Counted from the stretch's first letter, positions 1 to 6,235 are shown. The stretch is 7,695 nt of DNA from Planctomycetota bacterium (GCA_028823185.1 JAPKBY010000072.1:1-7695), one strand, 5' to 3'. Made by a program: numbers and translations. The notes: generated by a model not told the origin, from the letters alone.

Positions 1-13
1 CTTCGGCTTAGAT

Positions 14-47
14 CGCAGGCTATCGCTCTATGTCGCTCTCGCCTGCG
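14..47. repeat. 7-bp inverted repeat with 20-base loop downstream of the flavoprotein gene
   Basis: CGCAGGC at 14-20 is matched by its exact reverse complement GCCTGCG at 41-47. The 20-base loop contains two similar units, ATCGCTCT (22-29) and GTCGCTCT (32-39). It lies about 75 bases beyond the stop of the leftward flavoprotein gene, so it could form a hairpin near the 3' end of that transcript. No T-run follows the stem on either strand, so it does not fit a standard intrinsic terminator. The rest of 1-120 shows no supportable gene. Confidence 0.35.
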
Positions 48-120
48 GAGTCTATTGCACGATCCCTGTTACTTCTCCCATCCCTTTCGCCACCCTGATC
101 GGGGTTTGGGTGCGCGCTCG

Positions 121-1458
121 TCAATCAGCTTGATCGCCAGCTCTCCGTCGCTCAAGCAAGCTCGCAGCGAGCTCTCGAGCAGCGATCACGCACTGGTCAG
201 AGTTGAAGTAGTCGAAGCGGCCGAAGCGACCCAATGGGAGGATCCCTTCCGCTTCTAACCAATCGATCGCACACTGACGACGTTCTTGGAAGCCGTGCGT
301 GTAGACGATGTATGCGTGACGGACATCTGTGCGATCTGAGAAGAGGACCTGTCCTGGCTTGACGATCCCAGCTCGCTCTAAGCCAGCCGTGACCTCTCTC
401 GTTAATTCATCACTTGGGGCCGGCTCATCACCGCGCCAGTTCACCTCACACTGTAATCCAGAGCGCCCAGAGGGAGCGTTGTGTGGAGAATAGTTTGAGA
501 TATAGGTGACGCGGTTCGCAGGACCTTGTTCGTCATGGGGGAGATAGATCCAAGAGAAGTCGGGCTGCTCGTCGTGGTCAATCGCGAGCAAGATGGAGGA
601 GAGGGAGTTGAACATGAGCCCGCTCATCGCGGCGCTCACCTCTGTCGGGATCCCCTCGATGAGTCGAGGCAGCTCTGTCATCGGTAGCGTAGAGATCACG
701 AGATCGAAGTCCTCGCCGTCGACGCGCCAGCCTGCGCCATGGCGTGTGAGTTGAGTGACGCGTGTGTTCAAGCGGACGCGATCGGTGAGCGTGCTCGCGA
801 TGCCGTCGGTGATGGCTTGGAAGCCACCCTTGAGCGGATATTGAAAGACCGACTGGTGGGCATAGCCCTCCGTGCGAATCCCCACAGAGGCTTTGAGGAC
901 ATCCTCGATCGGTGCTTCAGGGACGCGCCCTGCGACCCAGCTTGAGCCGAGCTCTGTGAGCGCTCGCTTCCATATCTTCTCGTTATAGGGCCGCATGAAG
1001 TGCTTATGGATGCCTTCACCAAATCGCCAGAGCACCCACCCGTCAAAGTCGTCCGGTGCTGGTGAGCCGGTTCGAAGCCGCTCTTCCCAGGCAGTGACAT
1101 AGCCTGCGACGCACTCATAGTTCACCTGCGGTGGCAGGTCGCAGAGCCCGTTCTCGAAGGGGTAGTGAACCCAGCAGTCATCGAAGCGTATTCGAGTCTC
1201 GCGCTGGGTCTCATGGAAGGCGTCGCTGCCTCCGGTGCAGCCGACCATCCAGTCTCTAGCTTCGGCGTCCTTCGAGTAGAGGATGTGACCACCAGCTTGG
1301 TCATAGGTGAAGCCGTCTACAGTCTTTGAGCGGCAGAGGCCGCCGACCTCATGGGAGGCTTCAAAGAGGTGGAGTTCCTCTGCTGGGACGCCTCCCTCGA
1401 TGAGGAAGCGGGCGAGTGAGAGTCCGGAAACTCCGGCGCCTAAGATTGCGGTCTTCAA
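121..1458 (-). CDS. FAD-dependent amine-oxidase/UDP-galactopyranose-mutase-like flavoprotein
   Basis: This 445-residue protein looks like a cytosolic flavoenzyme of the protoporphyrinogen oxidase / UDP-galactopyranose mutase / amine oxidase superfamily. Visible marks are the dinucleotide-binding loop GAGVSG (residues 7-12) after the first beta strand, the acidic FEA end of strand two (32-34), VGGLCRS (38-44), RPYNEKIWK (156-164) followed by WVAGRVP (174-180), and a C-terminal FAD-contacting segment around LGRFGRFDYFNSDQC (409-423). The RPYNEKIW and GRFGRFDYFNSDQ signatures are, from memory, typical of the mutase-like branch often linked to sugar or lipopolysaccharide metabolism; the substrate cannot be read here. 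The start is TTG: an in-frame TAG lies five codons upstream, and no other start would keep the Rossmann strand. No Shine-Dalgarno site is visible. It is the last gene of the leftward lgt cluster, 78 bases after the RNase-like gene. The family call is solid; the reaction is unknown. Confidence 0.87.
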   Translation of the reverse strand: MKTAILGAGVSGLSLARFLIEGGVPAEELHLFEASHEVGGLCRSKTVDGFTYDQAGGHILYSKDAEARDWMVGCTGGSDAFHETQRETRIRFDDCWVHYPFENGLCDLPPQVNYECVAGYVTAWEERLRTGSPAPDDFDGWVLWRFGEGIHKHFMRPYNEKIWKRALTELGSSWVAGRVPEAPIEDVLKASVGIRTEGYAHQSVFQYPLKGGFQAITDGIASTLTDRVRLNTRVTQLTRHGAGWRVDGEDFDLVISTLPMTELPRLIEGIPTEVSAAMSGLMFNSLSSILLAIDHDEQPDFSWIYLPHDEQGPANRVTYISNYSPHNAPSGRSGLQCEVNWRGDEPAPSDELTREVTAGLERAGIVKPGQVLFSDRTDVRHAYIVYTHGFQERRQCAIDWLEAEGILPLGRFGRFDYFNSDQCVIAARELAASLLERRRAGDQAD

Positions 1459-1536
1459 GGTTGGTGGCGGCTATAGAGGCCGTCTCTAAGGAGGCTATCG
1501 GTCAGTTCTGGGCTGCTCTTTACTGTAGCTCCGTTC

Positions 1537-2535
1537 CTAGCGCTCTCGGAGCAGCACTCGGTCTTGGAGTTGTGCTGTAGCGAGGGCAGGGGCGGCATCT
1601 TTCAGCCAGCGCCTCCCGTCAGTCGTATATCCGGCTGTGGGACGCAGATCTGGCTGCAGGCTCGTGAAATAGGCGTTGAAGGCCTCCATGGAGAGCTCGC
1701 GAGTGTATTTCGCCATACAGGAGCCGAGCGCGACGCTGAATGCGCGCTCCTCGCCTCTCTCAGCGAAGGTGACGTGCATTCGCCTCCCCCCTTCGGGATC
1801 ATCGATTAGATAGCGGCTCATCTGGGGGCTCTCATCAAGGACCTCTAAGCTCGTGCCCTGAAAGGCCTCATGCAGGATGTGGCCATAGCGCCAGCGTCCG
1901 CCTTGACGGTCCACGACGACTCGGAGCTCTTCGGTCGAGTATGAGTTCCAGAAGTGCTTCAGGAGGTCGAGCACGAGGATCATGACTGATCGGCTCTTGT
2001 TGTCCGTCGCCTCGAAGGAGCAGTTGAGCTCATAGGCTGGTGCTAAGCGGCACCCAGCATCGAGGAGCTCAATCTCGACGCTCTCCATCACGCGCCGGAG
2101 CTTCGCGGCGCGGATCGCTAAGCGATCAGGAGGAGTCCAGATCGGAACCGTCTCCGCTAAGTGCTCGTACCACGGGTGCCTCGCGATGTCAGCCGCCCGT
2201 GGTCGAACGGTAGGAGGTGGCGTCCTGAGGAGGTCAGCTCCGCAGCTCGGCCTCCCGCCCTTGAGCAGGTTCAGGAAGGTCAAGACTGTGGTCTCCAGTC
2301 GCTCACGCCCCCGCGCATTGCGTGCATAGACCTTCTTAGAGTCGGCGACGACGATGCGTTTCAAGCCATCGCGAGCCGACTGCGTCACCTCACTCTCAAG
2401 GCGCTTCCACAGATCACCACCTTTGGTCGGTATGCGAAAGATGGAGTAGCCGAGGCAGAGCGGACCGAGGAGCGGGCCGAGCCCCGCTTCATCAATTCCA
2501 CAGACGACGCGCGTCGTCCCTGCCGGGGCGCTCAT
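1537..2535 (-). CDS. Divergent RNase HII-like protein (RNase H fold nuclease)
   Basis: This 332-residue protein carries the main RNase HII motifs in order: GIDEAGLGP (13-21) with D15/E16 as the first acidic pair, ADSKK (64-68), VVVDRQGG (206-213) with D209 as third carboxylate, FSVALGSCMAKYTRE (266-280) matching the SxAAASIxAKxTRD helix, and GYTT (302-305) resembling the C-terminal KGYxT motif. RNase HII removes ribonucleotides from DNA and RNA primers. Differences are notable. The junction-sensing Gly-Arg-Gly reads G18-L19-G20. Aligning on the SCMAK helix puts E262 where the fourth Asp normally sits. The protein is far longer than the usual 200 or so residues, with most extra length between residues 70 and 200. 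Its ATG overlaps the lgt stop by four bases with no clear ribosome site, suggesting translational coupling. It may be a specialised paralogue rather than the housekeeping rnhB; RNase HIII is less likely because no N-terminal TBP-like domain is seen. Confidence 0.78.
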   Translation of the reverse strand: MSAPAGTTRVVCGIDEAGLGPLLGPLCLGYSIFRIPTKGGDLWKRLESEVTQSARDGLKRIVVADSKKVYARNARGRERLETTVLTFLNLLKGGRPSCGADLLRTPPPTVRPRAADIARHPWYEHLAETVPIWTPPDRLAIRAAKLRRVMESVEIELLDAGCRLAPAYELNCSFEATDNKSRSVMILVLDLLKHFWNSYSTEELRVVVDRQGGRWRYGHILHEAFQGTSLEVLDESPQMSRYLIDDPEGGRRMHVTFAERGEERAFSVALGSCMAKYTRELSMEAFNAYFTSLQPDLRPTAGYTTDGRRWLKDAAPALATAQLQDRVLLRER

Positions 2536-3422
2536 GCTTTAGCGGTTAGTGCTCTGTGTCGCCTGTTACCGCGCCACAAGAGGAAGAGCCCGAAAGGGAA
2601 GGCTGTGAGTGAGATGAGCTGCGAGGTCGACATGAAGCCGTTGAACCAGAGGCCGCGCACGCTGTCGCCGCGGAACTCTTCAACGAAGTAGCGGCCGATG
2701 GGGTAGAGGATGAGCAAGCAAGCGGTCACCTGGCCAGACCAGCGCTGTTTTGAGAGAAGCCACAGAGCGAAGAGCCCTAGTAGGGCTGCGTTGATCGTCA
2801 TCCACAGCTGAGTAGCCCAGAGAGTCTCGCCCATGTTGTGAACGCCGAAGAGGCTCCCAGGAGGGAGCGGCTTGGGGACCTCGCAGGTGATCGGGAAGGG
2901 CAGGCTTCGCAAGTGCTCGGGCACCCTCTGCCCATAGTCGTCGCCGACGAGGAAGCAGCCGATGCGCCCGACGGCTTGTCCGAAGCAGCCGGCTGTTAGT
3001 CCAAGGTCCAGAGCATGTTGGGGGCGGAGCCCGAGCTGGCGAGCTCGGATGAGTCCACCAATGATGCACCCTGTCAGGCCGCCGTACATGACGAGTCCGC
3101 CTTGCCACACATAGAAGATGGAGAGCGGGTCGTTGATGAATTGCTCCCCGATCATCCCTGCCCTATCGGCTGAGAGGTATTTTGCGACCTCGACGAATAC
3201 ATACATCAGTCGTCCACCGAGGAACAATCCCATCAAGACCCACATGGTCACGCTGGCGTAACGATCGGGGTCCTCTTTCGGGTCATCCCCGAAGCGCTGC
3301 GCGAGGTGCCCTAGGATCCAAGAGCCGAAGATGAAGCCGAGCGCGACCAGGACGCCGAAGCTTCGCAGGTGAAAGGGCTCGTCAGAGAAGGGCAGGGGGA
3401 TGTCTATGAGATAGGGGTGCAT
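2532..3422 (-). CDS. lgt: Prolipoprotein diacylglyceryl transferase
   Basis: Lgt transfers diacylglycerol from phosphatidylglycerol to the lipobox cysteine of prolipoproteins in the cytoplasmic membrane, the first step of lipoprotein maturation. At 296 residues the length is normal. The N-terminus MHPYLIDIPL followed by a membrane helix (about 21-40) is typical. Further helices lie near 57-80, 107-127, 138-160, 205-223, 231-249 and 265-284. Family motifs seen are GGRLMYV (69-75), WQGGLVMYGGL (106-116), VGRIGCFLVGDDYG (151-164) and GRYFVEEFR (243-251). Two positions differ from E. coli: Tyr113 replaces the His of the FHGG motif, and Cys156 replaces the Asn of GRIGNF. Both variants occur, as I recall, in other bacterial Lgt proteins, so activity is likely retained. 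The ATG (3422) has no strong Shine-Dalgarno site. It is the first gene of a leftward cluster and its stop overlaps the RNase-like start. Confidence 0.96.
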   Translation of the reverse strand: MHPYLIDIPLPFSDEPFHLRSFGVLVALGFIFGSWILGHLAQRFGDDPKEDPDRYASVTMWVLMGLFLGGRLMYVFVEVAKYLSADRAGMIGEQFINDPLSIFYVWQGGLVMYGGLTGCIIGGLIRARQLGLRPQHALDLGLTAGCFGQAVGRIGCFLVGDDYGQRVPEHLRSLPFPITCEVPKPLPPGSLFGVHNMGETLWATQLWMTINAALLGLFALWLLSKQRWSGQVTACLLILYPIGRYFVEEFRGDSVRGLWFNGFMSTSQLISLTAFPFGLFLLWRGNRRHRALTAKA

Positions 3423-3545
3423 GGCTTATGGTGCGGATTCTAGAGATATGAGCGCAGGAATCGAGCCTAGAGGTCTTGCCCTCGTCTTTCTTGTAGATAC
3501 GCTCTTCGCGCTCCCCTCCCCGGGAGGCTGGTCTTTTGGAGCCAG

Positions 3546-3555
3546 CGAACGTTCG
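3546..3555. promoter_or_regulatory. Perfect 10-bp palindrome, possible operator
   Basis: CGAACGTTCG is a perfect palindrome 57 bases before the Pus10 start codon, followed by a partial repeat (CGTTCCG, 3559-3565). Its half-site CGAAC resembles one arm of the Bacillus/Mycobacterium-type LexA box, but the four-base spacer between the arms is missing, so a LexA site is not claimed. A role as an operator is inference from symmetry and position only. Confidence 0.25.
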
Positions 3556-3599
3556 AGTCGTTCCGGAAGACCTCGCTGAGGTTTAGCCGATCGGGCCCT

Positions 3600-3606
3600 A
3601 GGAGGT
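3600..3606 (+). promoter_or_regulatory. Strong Shine-Dalgarno site of the Pus10 gene
   Basis: AGGAGGT, an almost complete anti-16S match, lies five bases before the ATG at 3612. It fixes the start of the pseudouridine synthase and thereby supports that the protein truly lacks the usual N-terminal domain. It is the strongest ribosome site in the window. Confidence 0.85.
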
Positions 3607-3611
3607 CGCCA

Positions 3612-4442
3612 ATGCAGAATTTACCCAAGGTTAAGGTGTTCGTTGAAGGTCGCTATCGCAAGCTGACCCGGGACCTCCCCCAGACCGTCTACTTTTGCCC
3701 CGAGTGCAAGGGGCACCCGCGCCGCCGCAAGAAATGTGAGCGTTGCGAGGGCTTCGGCAAGCTCTCAAGGGACTCAGTCCAAGAGCTCGTGGCTTGGGTC
3801 TTGGGTAAGGCCTTTGGCACTCGCAAGAACAAATTCCATGGCTCTGGTCGTGAGGATGTTGACGTTCGCATGCTCGGCCGCGGACGCCCCTTCGTCTTGG
3901 AGTTCTTAAACCCCAAGGAGAAAGACGTCGATCTCGCTGCGCTTGAGGCTGAGGTCAACCGACGGAATGAAGGGCGCTTAGAGATCGAAGGGCTGTGCTG
4001 GTCTCAGCAGTCGCGAGTCCGTGAGCTCAAGGAGACTCCACACGCGAAAGAGTACGCGGTGAGGATCCGCTCTGTGGGGCCGCTAGATATTGAAGCGTGC
4101 ATGGAGCGCGCAAACTCACGCATCCAAGTTGAGCAACAGACCCCGAACCGGGTCGCTCACCGCCGCGCAGATAAGATCCGTGAACGCTGGATCGAGATCC
4201 TTGAGGTCTCTCCGTTTGAGGACTTCGAGAATGAATACTCCGTGCGCTTGCGGACGGAACACGGGACCTATGTGAAGGAGGTCGTCACAGGTGAAGAAGG
4301 ACGATCAATCCCTTCCTTGAGCGCTCTCTTCGGCGTCGCTTGTGAGTGCGTCGAGCTGGATGTGATGGACATCCTCGGATCTGAAGGCGATGAGTTGTCT
4401 GCCCCGAAACGTACGATCCCTTTCGGGCAGCTTGACGCATGA
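3612..4442 (+). CDS. pus10: Pus10-type tRNA pseudouridine synthase, catalytic core only
   Basis: Archaeal Pus10 converts U54 and U55 of the tRNA T-arm to pseudouridine; most bacteria use TruB for position 55. The match is clear: VEGRYRKLTRDLPQT (11-25); a four-cysteine knuckle with CPEC (29-32) and CERC (42-45); KFHGSGREDVDVRMLGRGRPFVLE (74-97) with D82 of GRED as the expected catalytic Asp; QQTPNRVAHRRAD (175-187); and GTYVKEVVTGEEGRSIPS (218-235). The protein has 276 residues, whereas archaeal Pus10 is, from memory, around 400, with an N-terminal THUMP-containing region before the VEGRYRK segment. That region is absent. The strong Shine-Dalgarno site and the lack of any upstream in-frame ATG, GTG or TTG argue against a misplaced start. 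All catalytic motifs are intact, so an active enzyme is likely, but tRNA recognition may differ. A FabZ-like gene follows 45 bases downstream. Acquisition from archaea or an old bacterial branch are both possible. Confidence 0.93.
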   Translation: MQNLPKVKVFVEGRYRKLTRDLPQTVYFCPECKGHPRRRKKCERCEGFGKLSRDSVQELVAWVLGKAFGTRKNKFHGSGREDVDVRMLGRGRPFVLEFLNPKEKDVDLAALEAEVNRRNEGRLEIEGLCWSQQSRVRELKETPHAKEYAVRIRSVGPLDIEACMERANSRIQVEQQTPNRVAHRRADKIRERWIEILEVSPFEDFENEYSVRLRTEHGTYVKEVVTGEEGRSIPSLSALFGVACECVELDVMDILGSEGDELSAPKRTIPFGQLDA

Positions 4443-4474
4443 TCATTCAAGACCCAGCAGCGCAAGAGCAGAGC

Positions 4475-4480
4475 GGGGAG
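4475..4480 (+). promoter_or_regulatory. Shine-Dalgarno site of the FabZ-like gene
   Basis: GGGGAG lies seven bases before the ATG at 4488 and selects it over the nearer ATG at 4481, which is in another frame and is directly part of an ATGA stop overlap. Confidence 0.6.
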
Positions 4481-4487
4481 ATGAGAG

Positions 4488-4988
4488 ATGGCGAATGAAC
4501 AGCTAGTCGACTTATCAAAGCTTGATCTAGGAACGGACATCGTTGAGCACGCAGCGCTCTACAAGATCCTCGATCATGGCGGGCGCTTTCGCATGCTCGA
4601 TGGCATTCTGCATCACGATGCTGAGCAAGGGATCGCCGTTGGATATAAGGACATCAAGGACACCGATTGGTGGGCTTGTGATCACATCCCTGGCCGCCCG
4701 CTCTTCCCCGGAGTCCTGATGATCGAGGCGGGAGCGCAGCTCTGCTCATGGGAGTTCAGCACTCGAGGGATCGGAGTGGAGGGTAGATTCTTCGGCTTCG
4801 GGGGCGTCAATCAGACGCGTTTCCGGGGGATGGTTGAGCCTGATACACGGCTCTACATCGTCTGTAAGGTTCATCGCGCCCGTCGGACGGTGTTCTCTTA
4901 CTACGTTGAGGGATATATCCCTGGTGAAGATGGCTTGAAGGACGCACGTCGAGTCTTCGAGACGGAAGTCCTCGGCGTCGCGCTCTGA
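4488..4988 (+). CDS. FabZ/FabA-like 3-hydroxyacyl-ACP dehydratase (hot-dog fold)
   Basis: The 166-residue protein fits the FabZ/FabA hot-dog dehydratases, which remove water from 3-hydroxyacyl-ACP in fatty-acid elongation in the cytosol. LDHGGRFRMLDGI (28-40) corresponds to the LPHRYPFLLVDRV segment. DHIPGRPLFPGVLMIEAGAQ (65-84) corresponds to GHFPxxPxxPGVLMIEAxAQ, with H66 as catalytic histidine and E80 as catalytic acid. The usual Gly before the histidine is Asp65. The protein is slightly longer than typical FabZ (about 140-150), with roughly 20 extra N-terminal residues before the first conserved helix. A good ribosome site precedes the ATG. It follows the Pus10 gene by 45 bases on the same strand and is probably cotranscribed. 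No other fatty-acid gene is in view, so it may be a paralogue serving a special lipid rather than the main fabZ. A related non-dehydratase hot-dog function cannot be excluded. Confidence 0.88.
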   Translation: MANEQLVDLSKLDLGTDIVEHAALYKILDHGGRFRMLDGILHHDAEQGIAVGYKDIKDTDWWACDHIPGRPLFPGVLMIEAGAQLCSWEFSTRGIGVEGRFFGFGGVNQTRFRGMVEPDTRLYIVCKVHRARRTVFSYYVEGYIPGEDGLKDARRVFETEVLGVAL

Positions 4989-5010
4989 GGGTCGCGCTCC
5001 TTAGTCGCGA
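4977..5010. repeat. Short direct repeats across the convergent stop codons
   Basis: GTCGCGCTC occurs at 4977-4985 and 4991-4999, and GTCGCGA follows at 5004-5010, spanning the two convergent stops (TGA 4986-4988 and, on the minus strand, TAA 5003-5001). No hairpin with a T-run is apparent, so no terminator is called. It may be chance in G+C-rich sequence. Confidence 0.3.
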
Positions 5011-6176
5011 AGGATGATCTCGATCTCAACCCGTTCGCCAGCGTTCACGAAGCAGACGCCTTGACCTGCTGCGTCTCCGACGCCTCGTAAGCTCAGTCGA
5101 TAGCGCCCGGGGACGAGGTTGTTCACGAGGCAGAAGCCGTCGCTGTCCGAGAGGCCTCCAAGGATGCCTCCATCGGGGGCGAAGCCATCCACTCTGATGC
5201 CGACGAGGGCCGCGCCAGTTTTGTCTACGGCGTGGATCCTTGCGCTCCCGAGCTTTGGGACTCGTCGAACTGGGTAGTGCAGAGAGGGCGCTTGGAAGGA
5301 GAACTCTTCTGGGCCAACGAGCGGGTTCTGTCGCGCTCCGATCAGAAGCTGATACTCCCCATCGATGAGCTCGTTGAACTGGTATCGGCCTGCGCCGTCT
5401 GTGCGAGTAGAGCGATCCCAACCGAGTGTAGAGATGATCGTGACTTTGATGTCAGCGACAGGCGCTCCAGGCTCATCCAAGACGAAGCCCTCTAGATATC
5501 CGCGAGCGTGAAGTTCAAGGGAGATGAAGGGGCTGTCGGATCCTCGAACGAGGAGGATCGGGGTCGCGCGTCGGTTCACTCCTTTCGCTTCTATCCAGAC
5601 GTCATAGGCGCCAAGAGGGACATCTTGGACCGTGAACCGCTCCTCTGCTTTCTCAAAGTCGTAGCGCAACTCTTGACGTGGTGTCGGAGTGCGAATTGCT
5701 GTGTTTGGACTCATCACGAGGGTCCAGCGCTCTGGTACACCATCCCCGGTGCGATCCAATAAGACCCCCCTCAGTGAGCCGATCCCGTCCGTTCGGGCTG
5801 CGCTCTGGGGAACAGCGCTTTTTTTATCGGCTCGCAGCTCTATGGAGGAGGCCTGAGAGTCTCTGGTCAAGGAGAGAGGAGCCTCCTTGGGGACCTCTGG
5901 GCCGTTTGAGGTGTGTTGAGGGATCTCGAGAATGTTCTCAGAGCTTCGATTAGAGACCCAGAGGGTAAGAAAGAGAGCCATGAGGAGAGCCAACGCCCAC
6001 AAGCTCGTGCGTCCCGACCTCGGTCCCGAAGCGTATCGCGCTCCCTTAGTCGCAAGGGCAGGGGCCGCTGGGTGCCGATAGCTACAGTATGTCGAGGCTT
6101 CCGCAATGGAGGCTTCGCGCCCCGTCTTCGCGAGGCTTTTTCTGTTCACTGACTCAATAGACTTCGCTTGATCCAC
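5001..6176 (-). CDS. Membrane-anchored protein with tandem carboxypeptidase-regulatory-like domains
   Basis: I do not recognise a specific function. With the start chosen here the protein has 391 residues (the numbering below uses this start). A basic, probably cytoplasmic tail of about 57 residues precedes one hydrophobic helix (SLWALALLMALFLTLWV, 58-74), with Arg residues just before it predicting N-in, C-out topology. A low-complexity linker follows to about 130. Three beta-sandwich modules of the carboxypeptidase-regulatory-like/prealbumin type come next, near 133-222, 226-306 and 309-390. Their cores are RFTVQDVPLGAYDVWIEA, GRYQFNELIDGEYQLLIGA and GFCLVNNLVPGRYRLSL. Such modules usually serve in binding or surface display, without catalysis. 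The frame is open to a TTG at 6233, but GTG at 6176 has AGGGAG six bases upstream and avoids abutting the divergent gene's start codon, so I prefer it; the TTG form would have 410 residues. The stop is 12 bases from the convergent dehydratase stop. Confidence 0.78.
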   Translation of the reverse strand: MDQAKSIESVNRKSLAKTGREASIAEASTYCSYRHPAAPALATKGARYASGPRSGRTSLWALALLMALFLTLWVSNRSSENILEIPQHTSNGPEVPKEAPLSLTRDSQASSIELRADKKSAVPQSAARTDGIGSLRGVLLDRTGDGVPERWTLVMSPNTAIRTPTPRQELRYDFEKAEERFTVQDVPLGAYDVWIEAKGVNRRATPILLVRGSDSPFISLELHARGYLEGFVLDEPGAPVADIKVTIISTLGWDRSTRTDGAGRYQFNELIDGEYQLLIGARQNPLVGPEEFSFQAPSLHYPVRRVPKLGSARIHAVDKTGAALVGIRVDGFAPDGGILGGLSDSDGFCLVNNLVPGRYRLSLRGVGDAAGQGVCFVNAGERVEIEIILRD

Positions 6177-6182
6177 GTGTTG

Positions 6183-6188
6183 CTCCCT
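6183..6188 (-). promoter_or_regulatory. Shine-Dalgarno site supporting the GTG start at 6176
   Basis: On the minus strand AGGGAG lies six bases before the GTG at 6176-6174. No comparable site precedes the in-frame TTG at 6233. This decides the start of the regulatory-like-domain protein and leaves 59 bases (6177-6235) between the two divergent genes, which must hold at least part of their promoters; I see no convincing -35/-10 pair there. Confidence 0.6.
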
Positions 6189-6235
6189 TTGTTGCGGAGA
6201 CGATCCTACCTCCGGAGACCGCTCCGGGTACAACG

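Larger units (their letters stand above)
3423..3611. promoter_or_regulatory. Divergent intergenic region between lgt and the Pus10 gene
   Basis: These 189 bases separate two divergently transcribed genes and so should hold promoters for both. On the lgt side, TAGAAT on the minus strand (3443-3438) is a possible -10 box, but no good -35 box sits 17-18 bases away. On the Pus10 side I see no convincing sigma-70 pair. Short symmetric elements are frequent: GCTGG/CCAGC around a 10-base loop (3527-3546), the perfect palindromes CGAACGTTCG (3546-3555) and TTCCGGAA (3561-3568), and GGGCCC (3593-3598). The frame of the Pus10 gene is open back to a TAG at 3468-3470 but has no ATG, GTG or TTG, so no gene extension is supported. 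Confidence 0.4.

Noticed and set aside
1..258. Open plus-strand frame entering from the left edge
   Set aside because: It overlaps the flavoprotein C-terminus antisense, shows no domain and has no ribosome site; a shadow is more likely than the tail of a real gene.
2161..2691. 176-codon open frame on the plus strand
   Set aside because: It lies antisense to the end of lgt and most of the RNase-like gene, both with clear family motifs. Its translation is rich in Arg and Pro with no recognisable domain, as expected of a shadow frame in G+C-rich DNA.
3546..3555. LexA/SOS box
   Set aside because: The arms CGAAC and GTTCG are present but the four-base spacer of the known box is missing, and no SOS gene is adjacent.
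3471..3611. N-terminal extension of the Pus10 gene into the upstream open frame
   Set aside because: The frame is open for 47 codons but contains no ATG, GTG or TTG, and its translation does not resemble a THUMP domain.
4971..5012. Bidirectional terminator between the convergent genes
   Set aside because: Only direct repeats are seen; there is no stable inverted repeat followed by a T-run on either strand.
5026..5421. 131-codon minus-strand frame overlapping the regulatory-like-domain gene
   Set aside because: It is a frame-shifted shadow, extremely Arg-rich, without its own ribosome site or domain.
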